A stretch of 19,959 nt of DNA from RGIG7300 sp045133915 (GTDB lineage: Bacteria; Bacillota; Clostridia; Oscillospirales; CAG-272), in NCBI GenBank assembly GCA_045133915.1, contig JBGUUX010000075.1:1-19959 (forward strand), in the 5' to 3' direction. How positions within the stretch are numbered: position 1 is the first letter of the stretch; each line of letters opens with the position of its first letter. Below are positions 19,907-19,959 of the stretch, piece after piece. Made by a program: the position numbers and the translations under genes. The notes beneath the pieces are model-generated. The model ran no database searches, was not told where the DNA came from, and saw only the letters and a list, made by a program, of their open reading frames with translations.

Positions 19907-19959
19907 TCAGACTTTGAAAAAGGAAGGTAGGTTTTCGTGAAAAGACTCCGTAGGCGTAC

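Noticed and set aside
19937..19959. Start of a new gene at GTG 19937 with GGAAGG upstream
   Set aside because: Only seven codons remain before the window ends, and they read as arginine-rich without character. The purine-rich stretch may equally belong to a repeat, so it cannot be supported.

Overview
The window looks like chromosomal DNA from an anaerobic, probably gut-associated, low-to-moderate G+C Firmicute of the Clostridia (Oscillospiraceae/Lachnospiraceae-like). The grounds are strong AGGAGG ribosome binding sites, consensus sigma-A promoters with 17-bp spacing, Clostridia-type gene families (a CyuA-like Fe-S cysteine desulfidase, a Cys-nucleophile choloylglycine hydrolase, a SPASM radical-SAM protein, a uridine-kinase-like nucleoside kinase) and an L10 leader before rplJ-rplL. 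No phage, plasmid, CRISPR or transposase gene is visible. The taxonomic reading is inference from gene style only.

Layout. (1) 1-174: 3' end of an unrecognised gene, with a terminator. (2) 320-3905, minus: a CyuA-like Fe-S lyase, then an FGGY sugar kinase and AraD, the last two coupled by a TAATG overlap. (3) 4015-4716, plus: a PPP-type metallophosphatase, divergent from the CyuA-like gene through back-to-back promoters. (4) 4798-7839, minus: an operon of PlsC-like acyltransferase with zinc ribbon, GltS-family symporter and Bcp peroxiredoxin. (5) 7942-8754, minus: a compact bile-salt-hydrolase/penicillin-V-acylase homologue, divergent from a radical SAM/SPASM gene (8869-9702). (6) 9840-10907, minus: GNAT acetyltransferase then HD-domain protein. 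(7) 11091-12287, minus: rplJ-rplL with promoter and L10 leader. (8) 12477-13469, minus: short nucleoside kinase. (9) 13646-19906, plus: a five-gene oligopeptide ABC transporter operon, oppB-C-D-F-A, ending in two tandem hairpins.

How the genes work together. The opp operon is a complete peptide importer: two permeases, two ATPases and an abundant lipoprotein whose codon use is strongly biased. The kinase and AraD would take L-ribulose to D-xylulose 5-phosphate. No AraA isomerase is in the window. The remaining units are housekeeping or stress genes.

The less ordinary material is between the genes. There is a 76-bp dispersed element in two copies, each ending close to a stop codon. There is a 35-bp repeat whose two copies differ only by C/T changes. 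An array of four GCGATAT heptamers at 22-24 bp period carries a different hairpin after each heptamer. A 143-bp hairpin-rich insert separates oppC from oppD. These are probably families of repeats spread through this genome. They are the best candidates here for something not well described, although no new protein system is evident.
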